Below, piece by piece: positions 42,984 through 55,739 of a DNA stretch of 64,000 nucleotides (positions are counted from its first letter, which is position 1; each line of letters opens with the position of its first letter). The DNA lies in NCBI RefSeq assembly GCF_000143415.4, contig NW_003314298.1, positions 251,561 through 315,560 of the forward strand, written 5' to 3'. Origin of the DNA: Selaginella moellendorffii. Taxonomy: Eukaryota > Streptophyta > Lycopodiopsida > Selaginellales > Selaginellaceae. The notes beneath the pieces were generated by a model that was given only the letters and a program-made list of their open reading frames with translations, was not told the DNA's origin and ran no database searches. Position numbers and translations under genes: made by a program.

Positions 42984-45900
42984 CTTAGTGTGAGGCCTCA
43001 CGCTAAGTGAAAGGGGTAATGGGTAATTCTATAAGAGGTTAATAGCATGAAGCTTCAAGAATGGATGGGGTGTATGAAAGGGGTAGTGGAGGTAATTCTA
43101 TAGGAGGTTATTAGTATAAGGCCTCACACTTAAGAATGGATGGGGTGTGTTTGCCGATTCCTTGATTATTATAATCTTACTTGCCCATTCATCCTATGGA
43201 CAGACATTTGAGCAAGATTACCATCAAAAAACAAGACAAACCAAAATCCTTTTAGCACTTTAGCATGAGGCCTCACACTAATCCTTAAGCATGAGTCTAG
43301 TCACAACGTGTTGATGGAGGTTACTAGTATGAGGTCTCACACTTAGAATTGCTTGTGATATTTTTCCCAGTTTCTTGATGACAATCTTATTCACTTGTGC
43401 AATAAACATGCATGCAAAGGAGATTGCTATCGAGAAACTAGGCTAGAGGAGGTGGGTGGGCTTTTTTTCTTTACGTGAGGCCTCACGCTAAGGTTTTTGT
43501 ATGAGGTTGGACACCATCTATTTGCAGATTGGATTAAAGTATTATGGAAGGATGAAGTCATTTTCTTGGCATGAGGCTTTATGCTATTCATTTATATGCA
43601 TTTGTTTCTAGGTGTCTAAGTGAGTAATCTTACTTGCCAATTCATCTTTTAGGTAAATGTTTTAACAAGATTGCTCCCCAAACACTTGCAAGATTGGGGA
43701 AACAATTAGAAGGTTGTATATTTAGATGTTTGCTTAACATGAGACCTCACGCTAAGATTTTACATGAGGTCGGACACCATACTTTTGTGGGTGGGCTTTA
43801 GGTGTGCTGATGCAATGAAGGCTTTTCTTGGTATGAGGCCTCATGCTAAAGGCTTCACTAAAAGACTTAGTGCAAGGCCTTAAGTTAAAACATTGGTGCG
43901 AGGCCTCATGCTAAGGATTTTTTTTTTTTTTGGTGCTTTTGCTTTGGCTTTAGCATGAGGCCTCAGGCTTAGATTTTTCCCAGCTATTAGTTTCAGGAAA
44001 GGTAACTGGCTTTAGTGCGAGGCCTCACGCTAGATTTTTTCTGGCTATTGTTTCAGTAAAGGTGACTAGCTTTAAAACAAGGCCTCACACTTAGACTTTT
44101 TCATGGCAATAAGAAAGGTGATTAACTTTAGCACAAGGCCTCACACTTAGACATTTCCATGGCTATCGGTTTCAGGAGAAGTGACTGGCTTTGGTGTGAG
44201 GCCACATGCTTATGTCCAAGATAATGGCCTTAGCATGAAGTTGCATGTTAAATTTTGGTTTGGCGCAGGAGCTATTAAATTAATGTGAGGCCTCATGCTA
44301 AGCCTTTGAGTTTGGGTTGGAAAAGTCCCACACCAAGCTTGGCTTTGCATGTGAAATGGAAGTTGTGGTGAGGGTTAGGGTTTCTGAGAGGGGAGAGGGG
44401 AAGAGGGAGAGAAGAAAGAATTCACAATCTTTTGTTCGTGCTACCTTGTTTGCTCCTATTGTTGAAACCCTAAAAAATGATAACCTTAACCTTAAATCTC
44501 TCATTGACACATATGGGAATATTTTGCACTTGAAAATTCTTAATGCGACATCACATGCTAAAGTGTTGAACATGCCTGATGAAAATATTTTGAGTTTTAT
44601 AATATAATATGCTTTTTAGATGTAAAAGTTTTACAATGTTGCACAATATTTTTTAGTTGTTATAAATTTTTTATTCTTTATTTTATCTCAGAAAACATTG
44701 TTGTAGTTTCCTCTTATGTCTTTTATAAAATTGCTATAGCAATTTTACTCTTTTTTCTCTTGTTTATCCATTTTATCTCTTTTTCTTCCATTTGTCAGAA
44801 AAATATATCTTTTGAATTTTGCTCCTTGTGTGTTGTTTAATTTGTCATAAAAGTATAACTTTTGGAGTTCCTTCTTTTTACTAAATTATTTCACTTGTCA
44901 ATATTGTACAACTTTTGAATTTCCCTTGTTGTACCACATTATTTGTTTGTTCTCACTTGTCAGTGTAGTATAATTTTTGAATTATCCTTTTTGGGCCATA
45001 TTAATTATTTTAATTCAGTTGTCAAAATTATAGAACTTTTGAATTTCCCTCACTTTGGGCTTATTTAGTTTTTTCTATTATCTAAGGTAGGAGTTCAACA
45101 GTGCATATTTCAAGTGGCAAGGCTTTGGATGTGGATTTTGTGGGTGCAGAAAATCGACAGATTTTCGTATGGCACTCATCAAAGTGGTGATTTATGTGAG
45201 TTTGCACATTTATTTTTGCTATTAAAACTAAATAGACATTGGGCTTTAATTCAGATTTTTTGAAAGTTTTTTAGTTTGACTTGACTATGATATGACATTT
45301 CAGCCACATCAATATTATTTCGCAATGGTAAGCTTTAATTAAATACTTTTTCTTTTTATTTCTTGGTGTGTGGCTTCGCACTTAGCTTGGCTCGTTCTTT
45401 AGAATCTTTTTTTTCATGTTTACTTGATATTTTTTTTGTTTAGTATGTAACCTCGTGCTAAACTCTTTTTGGAGTTGTTTGATAAAATAAGTTTTTCTTA
45501 ATATGTGGCCTCACCCCAAGCTCATTGCTTTTACAATTGTTATGGTAAAATGTTTTTTGCTTAGCGAGAGATTTTGTGTTAAGTTTTTTGGGAGTTAATC
45601 TGTGGAAACATTTTTTGCTTAGCGTGTGGCCTTACACTATATAGAGTAAATATGAGGAAATGTTTTTTGCTTAGCATATGGACTTGTGCTATGTTTTTTT
45701 TGAAGTCAATTTGTGAAATTACTTTTTGCTTCGCATGAGGCCTTGTACTAAGCTTTTTCTAAGCTCAATCTTTAAAAATGTTTTTAGCTTAGCATATGGC
45801 CTTGCATTAAGCTTTTTCTTAGGTCAGTCTTTAAAAATGTTTTTAGCTTAGCGTGTGCATTTGCACTAAGTTTTTTCTAAAGTCATACAATGAAAATATT

Positions 45901-46110
45901 TTCTACTAAACGTGTGGCATCATATTAAAATTTTTCTAGAGTCATTTTGTGAAAATATTTTTTCCTTAGCGTGTGCCTTGTGCCAAGCTCATTTTTGAGT
46001 TATTTTTTAAGCTTATTTTGTAGTCATTATTTTTAAATTGCACAATCTCTGTTTAAAATCTCTTTTATCCTTGTGATTAAACTTGTTTTTGTGGCCTCAT
46101 ATTAAGGTCA
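42984..46110. repeat. Array of diverged palindromes, TTAGC(G/A)TGAGGCCTCA(C/T)GCTAA type, about 58-60 bp period in two blocks
   Basis: About 27 copies. Best ones: 42984 (TTAGTGTGAGGCCTCACGCT), 43473, 43832, 43896, 43950, 44010 and 44281. Regular spacing of about 60 bp occurs at 43950-44190 and about 58 bp at 45617-45965, where each unit also contains TTTTTTGCTTAGCGTGTGGC and a GTCAATTTGTGAAAAT-like spacer. The right block is more mutated. Centre and inner arms (GCATGAGGCCTCATGC) equal those of the palindromes in the 12.3-kb transposon; the outer arms differ (TTA/TAA here, ATG/CAT there). Confidence 0.85.
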
Positions 46111-47129
46111 AATTACAATATGCATTTTACAAAATTTATTTTATATTTTTATTTTTTGTATATGATTTTTTTGTTCCTTAGTATTTGTATATTATGCTAT
46201 ATTATTTGAATTAGTTCTATATATGATTTAAATTTGATCTTGATTTTTCTTTTTTGTTTCAATTTTCTTGAAGGTAGTGTAGTCCATATACAAAATACCA
46301 CACAATCTCTCATAAGTATTAGAAGGATTGAATCTCTCAATGAATAACGTATTTGCTGTTGTGTTCCTTTAGGACATGGAAATGCTTTGATTTGTATACT
46401 TCAAGTCTATAATAGTAATGTCACTCCAATAAAGAGTAAGTTATTTATTGAAGTACTTTTTGTTTAAAGACAATATCAATTTAGGGAAGAAGGTTGTTCT
46501 TGTAGTTCTGATGATGAACATATTGGATCTCCAAGTTTTACACATTATGATGCAATAAAAATAACCATAATTTTTGTTGTAGATATAAATAATTGATCTA
46601 TCTGGTCTATTGCTATTGTGAAGTTAGTGGATAACAATCAAGTTATTATTGCTGACAAGTTGGTTATTGTTATTAATTTGAAGGATTTTTTGCACAATAT
46701 AGCACTTGTTTGGGATTATCTTAGAATCTCAATATCTACTATCCAACCTTCTAGCAATATTCTGCTAAGTTCTTTTGTCTATTGGAGATTGTTACATGTT
46801 ATTTTTAAAAATATATTTATCCTTTAAGAATGACAACATCTCCAACTACCTTAAGAAATAAGAGGCAAAAATATAAATTCATCAAAAGATCCTAAAAAGC
46901 ACAAAAATAAGATTGAGTTATATTTAACACAATAAGCACTATAAATGCCAGAATGGTTTTAACAATTGACTGTTGTAGTTTAAAATGTTATCAATAAACT
47001 CATTGAGAAGTTGAGGAAAAAAACTAGAAACTTCTTTAAATATTTAACTGAAAATAAAGGTGTAATTTTGTTTATGAAGTTTTGTCAGTAGCCATCTCTT
47101 ATTAAAACATCTAAATTTCTCACTTGGTT
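46111..47129. other. AT-rich spacer upstream of the transposase relic
   Basis: No supported gene. A 70-residue frame at 46618-46827 lies where the transposase N-terminus would be expected, but similarity is too weak to claim. Confidence 0.4.
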
Positions 47130-47800
47130 TTCAACAAAGGAATTTTTTTTGAGAAAACTTGGTACACTATTCATGGCATCTCAAGGGTAACATTCTTTAG
47201 GAGGAAAATAAAATGGAGGAATGATTACTAAGATGCAATCCATAGAAATGAAGGAAGTCATAAAATATAGAAAAATATTATTCTTGCTGAAGTATTATTT
47301 AGGAGATTTATAAAGATGTGTAGTGAAAAAATATCATAAAAAACTAGAATGCTCACTGATGGGACTAAAGACACACAATATATGTACATTTAAGATGCAA
47401 TTTTGATGAAGGTAAATGTAGAGTCAAAGCAACAGAAGAAAAAACCGATAAGTGCTTTAGCATTTAGCACATTATAGAATTACGTATTTCAAAATATTAT
47501 AGTTTTTTAAAATGTGATACGTGCACAATTATTAAAATATCTTAGCATCATTTATGACAAAATGGATAAAAAATATATATGTTCTATGATTAAATCTTGT
47601 TCCAAAGGCAACCTCAAAGGTGTTTTAATTATTAATTTCCCATGATTGCTCATGGCCATGAAATAGAAAATTATGGTCACTTCTTTATTCTATTATAGAG
47701 GGGTAGATTAAACTTTACCATTTCATCTCTATTCAAGTGTTTATATGATTTACAAAAGTCAAAAGTAGCAACAACGATTACACATCCCCTTCATCAAGTA
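47130..47800 (+). pseudogene. Relic of a DUF7869-type transposase
   Basis: Despite many stops and shifts, blocks align in order with the transposase at 2.3-5.3 kb: IHGISRVTFFRRK with IYGVPRSTFYRIK; RNEGSHK with GNDGTHK; KTRMLTDGTKDTQ with KTRLLEDGTRDTQ; KCDTCTII with KCDECTTI; IYDKMDKK with IHDKMDQK; and MIAHGHEIENYGHFF with IIAHGHGAQNYGNFF (47641-47690). It stops before the second and third catalytic positions. It is far older than the copy in the first transposon. Confidence 0.7.
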
Positions 47801-50619
47801 TTGTAAAACTCTTATGCATTTTAAATCCAATAAGAAATGGAGAAATGTCTTCCATTAAGTTATTAACTTTTAAGTTCTAATTATACTATTTTTCTAATTA
47901 CTTATAATCTTCAAATGATATTTTTTAGGCTTTAATGCAACTCTAACAAATAGTGATTCTGCTCAATTAATTTCTAATGAACAACCAAATTATATACTTA
48001 TGCCAACCCACTTACTTCTTTAGATGGATAATGTTGGGAGTGACAACATGTAGCACACTTTATCTTTCTCCCCTTAAACCAACTAGAAAAAGGGTAATTG
48101 CTTGATGAAAAAGCCTTTAGTGGCTATTTTATCCCCATTTATCCCCCAAAGTTCCAAGAATCCATGGTGACAGTATATCTAAATCTCATCCCATGATCAC
48201 ATGCGCTACACAACAAAAACATGTACTTTATAATAATGACTATAACTTTTCTAGATAGTTTATATACTAAGTTTTAGTCTTGGGAATGAGGTTTATTTAT
48301 TATGACACTGACAATACTCAGATTCTTTAAATGTCAGTCTTGGAAATGGGGCTTCATAATCAGCTTTCTTGTAAACATAAGAGCTTTTAGAATTTTAAAT
48401 TATCGTGTATACACATGCTCTATCATTATGATGAATCCTACTTTGCTACACATATATTCTTTTCTACACATGCCAAATGTCTAGGGAAATAAATTGCAAG
48501 GGAATATAAACCACATTATAGTGGTAGAGCACGTTGGCACGCTACCATTCTCTCATGTGAGATTTCCTTTTAGTCTTGGAAATATAGATAAAGTTGATTC
48601 TTTGATGTGATATTACTTTTGAGTCTTTCGAAAGATTTTGATTTCTTTTATCATTATTTGCAAACAATTCCCAAAAACTTTTAATGAGGATTCTATGTAA
48701 AATATACCTTGGTCTTATCATATGAGAGGATTGCGATATAGGCAAGCAATAGAGTTTTTAATATGAATTAATATGTAAATTACAAATGTCATGGAAAGTT
48801 TTATGGAGTAGATTTCTTAGTGCTTTCTGCTGTGCTGTTCATTTCTTCATTTATCTTGCTCTGGACTGTTGTTTCAAAAATAACATGAGCATTTTTATCA
48901 ATCGTGATAGTGGTCTCCACATTCCTAGATGGGTAATAAGGACCAAGAGTGTAATATGGAGATTGTGGTAGTGAAGTAAAATTAACATTCTCACATTCCT
49001 TTGCACTACAACTCTTACTCACAGATCTTGTATTTTCCTTACTTCCCATCTTCTCAAGAACCCTAAAAAATCTTTTGAATGAAGGAATAGTATCTACAGC
49101 TGTAAAAGTATTCAAAATATTAAGTAGTCAAATCAAATATGACAGCTGTAACAATTGTCATAATAAAATAATATAGTTTTATAAACGATAGGTTCTCATG
49201 AACTTTGTCTTTTTTAAACAATTCAATCTTATAGAAATTTTTAACTTAGATATTTACATATTTTAATATTTTAAAGTTTGCTAGAACCTTCATTTGTTCA
49301 ATTTAGATCTCCTTTGTAATATTTCTTATTGACTATGTTGACTTGAGTTGACTTGTGTTGAATTGAGCTCAACTCATGAGCTGAGCTCAACTCAAGTTTG
49401 GACCATCCCTATTGCTATGAATAAGCTTCACACCACTAAGCTTGTTTATTTCCTATTTCAGTCCTTGAAATTTTCAACCTTTTTGAAATTTCAAGTGATT
49501 ATCATATCTTGTGCCTTGCACAGTGATGTCATTGAAGTTCACATCTGGATATTTTCAAAGATTCTTGAATATTCTTAAGGCATCCTGGTATAAATAGAGG
49601 TTAAGTTAGACCACCTAGCTGATGAGTCCCAAAAATGATGAAATCAGTTTTGGGTTGTCATGCCAATGTATTTCCTTTCCCTTTAGTGAATTTTTCATTA
49701 GAAATTTTCTCTAGTTTTTCCTCTTATCTCAGATTGCCATAGCTGATCTCTAGCATTCTTGAGTTCCATTGGATCAAGCAATGTGGAGTGCTTTTGGCTA
49801 ATCGCAATTCCAAAATCCTAGACACTTTCTAGCTCAAAAGCATCAAAGAGGCTTCACTTTGTTGCAAAAAGCATTCCCTAAATTGGCTCTTCCATTCTCC
49901 AATTCATTTTACTAATTCATTGTCTCTGTCAGATCAAGTTCCAGAATTACATGTCGCTGCTAGATCGCTGGATTGCCAAAAAATCAGATTGCAACGAGTA
50001 TTGGATCATGGCCAGGAACGAAGAGAAAGTAGAAAGTGCCAAGCACTGTGGTGCACAGCCACCAGAACACCATGGGGGATGACGCTGCCAAACAGCACCG
50101 CCATTGTGCTATTGCACTAAGTGGTTTGTTTGGCACTAACCCCAGAAAACTTGCTGCCACGCTGCCAATAATCCAAAAAAGACTCAATCTGAGCTGGATG
50201 GCCAAGAAAGGAGCCCTGCGTGTGCATGTCCTTGTCTTTTTAAGAGGTATGGTTTCTGATTTCTATTCCATAGCAGGGTATGTCCACGACAAAAGACCAT
50301 CGGATCTCAATCTAGAGCCTCCACATGGAGTCTAGGGCTGCAAAGAACGGGTGTAACTTAGTCAAGGATCTCCTGCTCTCAAGCTTGACCATCTGGAGGC
50401 TTGAGAGTGGATTTCTTTCACGAGTTCCCTATGAAGAATTTATAGGTGTAACTCAGAGAAGGATCTTTTCTGCTGACCGTCTAGAGGCTTAAGAACAGAT
50501 TTCTTTCACTAGCTCCCCATGAAGGATGCACAGCTGGACAGCCATTCAAACTGCTACTCCAAATTAAGTTTGATTGCTGTGATAGACTTCATCTTACGCT
50601 TTATTTTATGATGAAGAGG
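47801..50619. other. AT-rich intergenic sequence
   Basis: No gene I can support. 49338-49412 holds the GAGTTGACTTGAGTTGACTT and GAGCTCAACTCATGAGCTGA cluster shared with 20695-20755. Short frames at 48801-49115 (-) and 49920-50335 (+) have no recognisable domain. Confidence 0.5.
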
Positions 50620-51345
50620 ACGTTTCTAGGGCATCTGGGCCGCAGCCCCAAGTGCACGACCAGCAGCAGCTGTGAGTTCAGCAGCCTCAGCAGCAGGTCG
50701 AAGCAGAGCAGCAGCCTCCACTCGAGCCTAGTCCGGTCACACCTGAGCAAGAAGATGAAGCAATTACGCCATTTGATGACGGCTTCATTTTTCCAGGAGA
50801 AGTTCATTGGAGTGTTGTTAAAACGAATTTTCAGGTATTTGTGAGGTACAGCAGGATATTGACTGAGCTACAGAAGCAACAGCAGTGGGAGCTCAAGGAG
50901 TATGCAACTTGTCGGCCTTACAGACTCAGAACTGGTGACAAGGATACAAGAAGATCAACTTCAGGATAACTTTTCTTCCTGGACAGTGGACTTGTCAGCT
51001 GGAGCAGCAAGTGACAAGCAATCACGGCACTTTCATCCACCGAGGCTGAATATATTGGTGCAACAACAACAGCTCAAGAAGCAAGGTGGCTTACAGATTT
51101 TCTGGAGCAGATTGGTGTTCCAGTGCAGCAGCCAGTGACTTTGTTTTGTGACAATCGAAGTGCAATCGAGTTGTCGAAAAATCCCACACCAAACACTTCA
51201 AGATAAGGGTACATTTTATTCGAGAGCAGGTTCTAGCGAACAGAGTGCAGCTGAGATATGTTTTGACGAAGCAGATGACAGCAAACATTATGACAAAAGC
51301 TTTGAGCAAAGACAAGTTTCAACAACATTGTGAAGATATGAGCGG
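50620..51345 (+). pseudogene. Ty1/copia retrotransposon remnant (RNase H end)
   Basis: The plus strand reads DTRRSTSG, FFLDSGLVSWSSK, ALSSTEAEYIGATTTAQEAR, FCDNRSAIELSKNP, KVHFIREQVLANRVQLRYV and ANIMTKALSKDKFQQHCEDM (50930-51345), the RNase H domain and pol end of Ty1/copia. 50620-50840 reads as the Gln/Pro-rich linker that precedes reverse transcriptase (QPQVHDQQQL, PLEPSPVTPEQEDEA). The reverse transcriptase is missing, so there is an internal deletion, plus stops. The LTR was not delimited. Confidence 0.75.
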
Positions 51346-51504
51346 TATAGACTCTCACGGCTGAGTGGGAGTGTAGATAGCCAGCCTGGAGTCTAATCCA
51401 AGGTGGCAAGAGATTTCATATGGACGCTGAAATGAGCGGACACAAGACTTGTATATATTTACATGGAGAAAATCGTTTAATTAGAAAACTAACAATCAGC
51501 TTCA

Positions 51505-52132
51505 TCAAGAAAATGCTCCGGAACACCCGCCAGTTCGCCAGGATCCGGGAGCCACCTTCTGCACTGCTCCATCCAGAATGCTGGCTGCAACACGGTTAGC
51601 CTCCGGTTCTTTGTAGCCGAGCTTGCTCAGGTACACTTCGGAGCCAGTAGACATGTATTGAGCTCTCACACAGTCGAGGATTGCCTCCACTGACAATGGT
51701 GAGAGAGCTAGAGCAAATGCGGTTCATTCGTCAAGGCGAGGATCGGCAGATCTCCAGCGCGTAGAAAATTGTCTGCAAAGTCGCAAAGCTGTTCCAGCCT
51801 GCGGGAGGAGTGTCCTGATCCTTATACCAAGCTTCCGGCGAAGTCACAAGGTCGGGAGGAGGCCAGTGCCTGGGACTCGTACTGGCAGCCTCCGCTGTAG
51901 CATCATGGAGCGCTTTGTTGAAGACTGCTATGTAGTCTCCGGCCTGACTTTGGTTTCTTTCCATAGAGTAGAACCGTGTTCGATTTGGCGTAAGGCATTC
52001 CGGTGTAGTGGCTGAGGTCGAAGCTAATCGAAAATCTGGAAGGGAACACAGTAACATGCTACATCTCGAGCAACGTCGAAAACGAAGTAGCTTGCCATTG
52101 CGAGATTGGTCTCGACAGAAGCTTCCAGCCAA
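51505..52132 (-). pseudogene. Unrecognised protein-coding remnant
   Basis: Two minus-strand frames follow one another: 52132-51731 (containing RNQSQAGDYIAVFNKALHDA and HWPPPDLVTSPEAWYKDQDT) and 51696-51505 (FALALSPLSVEAILDCVRAQ and LGYKEPEANRVAASILDGA). A frame change near 51730 joins them, so they probably were one gene. Codon use and amino-acid mix look like real protein, but I do not recognise the family. Confidence 0.4.
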
Positions 52133-53008
52133 GTATCAACGAAGCAAGAGCTCTCTTGTTCTTGGTTGATGAAGGCTCGCCTCTAAGCCACAACAATTTT
52201 ATAAATCTTCGCGAATTGGTGTTGTGGATGGCTTGATAGCTTGCGATGGCAAGCTTATGATGGCCTCGCTATGGTCTATCACTGCCAACCTTCTCTTCCA
52301 GCATCCACAACAATTTTATAAATCTTCGCGAATTGGTGCTGTCTAGAAGTTTCCCTAGGCATGATTGGCGCTAAGGAGCAGTCGCCAGCATAGTTCTCCA
52401 GACCGTCCGGATGAACTTCACGGGTGTGGAGTGCCTTGTTTTTTTGCAAAGACAAATACCATCACGCTCTTGTCCACCATTGTTCACAAAACAAAGTCGC
52501 TCTTTAAGAAAGTGATCGTCCTTTTTGTTATTCATCCATAAGGACAGCTGTGTTTGCAACGCGTACGTTACTTGTCTCGATTGCTTGTCTCGATTGTTTG
52601 GTTAATAGCATATCTCTATTGGCGGATTTCAGTGAAGGATGCTTGACATGACGATCAGAGAGTTAGAAGTGTTGATTTCTAAAGAGCCAAGTATTCTCAT
52701 TTCAAAAGGCGCAAAGACACTAAGTTCGAATGGAATCGACGAAGCTTAGCCCGAATCTTCTTTTGAGTAAATTAATCTTTTAACCTCACTGCAAACATTG
52801 CGATTGCAATTTAGTATCGATCAAAAAGATGATGCGTAGATACCTTTTATGCTTTTTGGTCTGTCCAGTGGCATCCTGGCACGTGGCAGAAATCTATTGA
52901 GTATAAACATGAAGCTCACGGCCAAGATTCTTTCGAAGTTCCATTGGTTGTGCTCTCCTTTTTTGCTGGATGCGCCACCGCCGCCGCCATCGCTGCGATC
53001 AGGCAACC
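52133..53008. other. Intergenic region upstream of the acid phosphatase
   Basis: A direct repeat of about 37 bp (ACAATTTTATAAATCTTCGC and following) occurs at 52190 and 52310. No gene seen. The phosphatase promoter should lie in the last few hundred bases. Confidence 0.5.
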
Positions 53009-54871
53009 ATGTCGCAGCTTCTCCCACTCATTTCCTTGGTCTTGCTCCTCCTGCCATCGCCACCAGGTAAGAAAGAATCCATATCTCTCTCTCCTCTGGC
53101 TAGCCTAGGTCACCAAGAAGATTGCTCTCGCAGTGCGTGGTCAATGGCTGGATCCAGAGAGCAAATACAGCGGGCATCAGACCGAGTACACTCGTCCCAA
53201 CGCCGATCTGGACTTGCGGCTGGATGAGCCCGACATCGCCCCCAATCCGCTGGGCGGCCCCGAGCAAGTTTTCATCAGCCAGGCCGATCACACCGGCACC
53301 GCCTTCACTATCAGCTGGTCCAGCAACCGGAGCATGGGATCTCGTGTGTTCTACTCGAATCAGCCCAGCTCCTACGACTTGTCCGCCACTGGCGGGTCTT
53401 CCTCTTACGCGGATTACACGTCTGGGAATCTCCATCACGTCACCATTTCCAATCTCACGGTAAGTTCTGGATGATCTTGGCGTGGTCTTTGTTTCCTCCT
53501 CGGATGATTATCATCGTCTCTTTTTGCAGTATAGCACTCGATATTACTATCGGATAGGAGAGGGAGGTAGCGATGACCGCCATCTTGTCTTCGCGAGCGA
53601 GTTTGTCACTCCGCCTCCTCCAGGACCAGACTCTTCGATCAAGTTCGCCATCGTTGGTGAGTCTCGAAGATTTGGTTTTGATACTTTTTTTTCTTCTGAA
53701 AAATATGTCTGTTTTGTTTTGTAAGGTGATCTTGGGCAGACTTACTCTTCGAATGTGACACTGAGCCACATCGAGCAGTCTGGCGCCCAGTATCTGCTAA
53801 ACGTGGGTGATTTCTCCTACGCGGATGGCTATCAGCCGAGATGGGATACCTGGGGGCGTTTCATGACGAGATACACGAGCAAAGTTCCAATGGTTTTCGC
53901 CTACGGCAACCATGAAATAGAATTCGACAACGCTGTTGTAAGTGATCTTTCAAGGGAATACTGTTTCTCAAGGGTTTTAACTTTGATCACCAGGACGCTG
54001 TCAAGCCACACGACGGTTTTCTGTCTCCAAATACACGATTCTCGGCACCCTGGCAATCTTGTGGTGCTGTCGCAGCTATTTACTACTCTCTCAACGTTGG
54101 GCCGGTTCACATCATCTCACTCAATTCCTACGTTGGGATAACAAAGTACACGCCCCAGTATAACTGGCTTCTGGTTTGTTATAGCTTTCGTTTCAGAGTT
54201 TTCTTCGCGCAGTCCTGATGTTTGCTTGATATAATCAGTCCGACTTGGAGCATGTTGATCGATCTGTAACGCCATGGGTGATCATAATCACACACGTCCC
54301 TTGGTACAACACTTACAACGCGCACTACATGGAAGGTGAAGTTGTCAGATCAGCAGTGGAATATTTTGCCAGAAAGTACAGAGTGGATGCGATATTTTCT
54401 GGCCACGTCCACGCTTACGAACGATTTGTAAGTAGCATTTCTCTCGTTACTTGTACCGCTTAACTGACTGGATCCTTTTGTCTCTCGTAGAAACGTTTAT
54501 ACCTTTACGAGGAGGACGAGTGTGCTCCCGTCTACATTACAATTGGCGATGGAGGCAACCGTGAAGGGCCTGCTGAAAGGTAAGTCTCACATAATTTGAG
54601 CTACACTAGACTAGTTTTCTTGTTTTGAAGGTTTCAAGTGATTCCCAAGCCAGAGACGTCCGTTTACCGAGAGCCGAGTTTCGGATACGGAAGCTTGGAG
54701 ATCATCAACAGTTCATTGGCACGGTGGCAATGGCACCGGAACCAAGACAAGGGCGATGTGATCGCCGACTCTGTGTTGATCGAGAGCCTGGCAGGCATGA
54801 ATTCGTGCCCGCTACCACCGCAACCATCTCAGCCGAGATACGACGAACACGAGCTTCTCCAGAGCTACTAA
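53009..54871 (+). CDS. Purple acid phosphatase (plant high-molecular-weight type)
   Basis: Exons 53009-53066, 53134-53459, 53530-53656, 53726-53937, 53994-54173, 54239-54427, 54491-54579 and 54631-54871 give 473 residues, as expected for plant PAPs of about 55 kDa. Residues 1-20 form a hydrophobic signal peptide (MSQLLPLISLVLLLLPSPP), so the enzyme is secreted or vacuolar. A fibronectin-like N-terminal domain (SWSSNRSMGSRVFY) precedes the metallophosphatase domain. All five metal-ligand blocks are intact: GDLGQ, GDFSYAD, GNHEIE, ITHVPWYN and GHVHAYER. It hydrolyses phosphate esters at a binuclear Fe-metal centre, with a likely role in phosphate scavenging. Seven short GT-AG introns all keep frame. 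The start was chosen because it gives the signal peptide. Confidence 0.92.
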
Positions 54872-55739
54872 AGTGGCTCTAGCGCGAGGCTGTAAGTTTG
54901 TATCATTCATTGACGATAAAACATTGATATTCTTTCTGGAGATCGCAGTGGTGCAGCGTGATATGATCATGGTCTCCGTGTCTTCCACTGCTGCAGCCAT
55001 CTCAGCTAAATCAATCTCCCAACAATTTTTAAGCTTGATCGCCACAGACTGTTAATTTTTGTATAGCATTCTTGTCATAGAGGGCGTGTTTGCTCGCGAA
55101 GCAGACATCTCATCATCGACTTTAGCGGGCCAGCCATGGCTCTTTGACAAAAAAAAAAAAAAAACCATGCCAAAAAATTCTTGATGGCTCCATGGACCTC
55201 TCGTGAGATTCTTCTCTTTTAGTCCTAGGTGTTCGCGGCATATGCCCTTATTGTCACTCACATGGCTGGTAATTTGTCGTTTGCGTCGGGGTAAGTTTTG
55301 GCCACCCCGTACGGCTATCGTTTTGGGGGCAAGTTTTGGCCACGGCCCATCTCTCCGGGCGCCAAACCCGTACGGCTAGAGAAAGAGCAAGCAAGCGAAG
55401 GAAAAAAATCTCTCCTCTTCATGGCGCTTCCCTGCCAACCCTTGGAAGCGTGGGGATTGGGAGATTGGAGCGCGGAGCTCTAATGGCGCATCGCGACGGG
55501 TGGCTACAATGGAGGGTTTGTGCGCGGCCATAACGAGGTAGAAATTCCTAGAGCTTTTCCTTCACAGATTTCTCCTCACTCTGGCTTGTGAATTTCATCC
55601 ATCCGTCCAAAATCGGGAATGGTTTTCTCTTGATCTCGTGGAACTGTACAGGGGAGATTGATCCATCCATCCAAGCTCTGGAAAAATTCCACGCGATTTG
55701 CTCTACCAAGCTACCGACGATTGGATCCAATCTCTCGCA
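54872..55739. other. Intergenic region between phosphatase and sugar transporter
   Basis: Contains a poly-A run (55149-55164) and a short imperfect duplication (AAGTTTTGGCCAC at 55291 and 55332, CGTACGGCTA at 55308 and 55369). No gene. The 5' leader and promoter of the transporter lie at its end. Confidence 0.5.

Noticed and set aside
44317-44607. Plus-strand 96-codon frame between the two blocks of the palindrome array
   Set aside because: No family recognised, it starts inside repeat sequence, and both strands are open over the same stretch.
48801-49115. Minus-strand 104-codon frame
   Set aside because: No recognisable domain, AT-rich surroundings and no splice or neighbour support.
49920-50335. 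Overlapping frames on both strands at 49.9-50.3 kb
   Set aside because: Neither frame shows a domain and each needs stops or shifts; probably the eroded 5' part of a retroelement.
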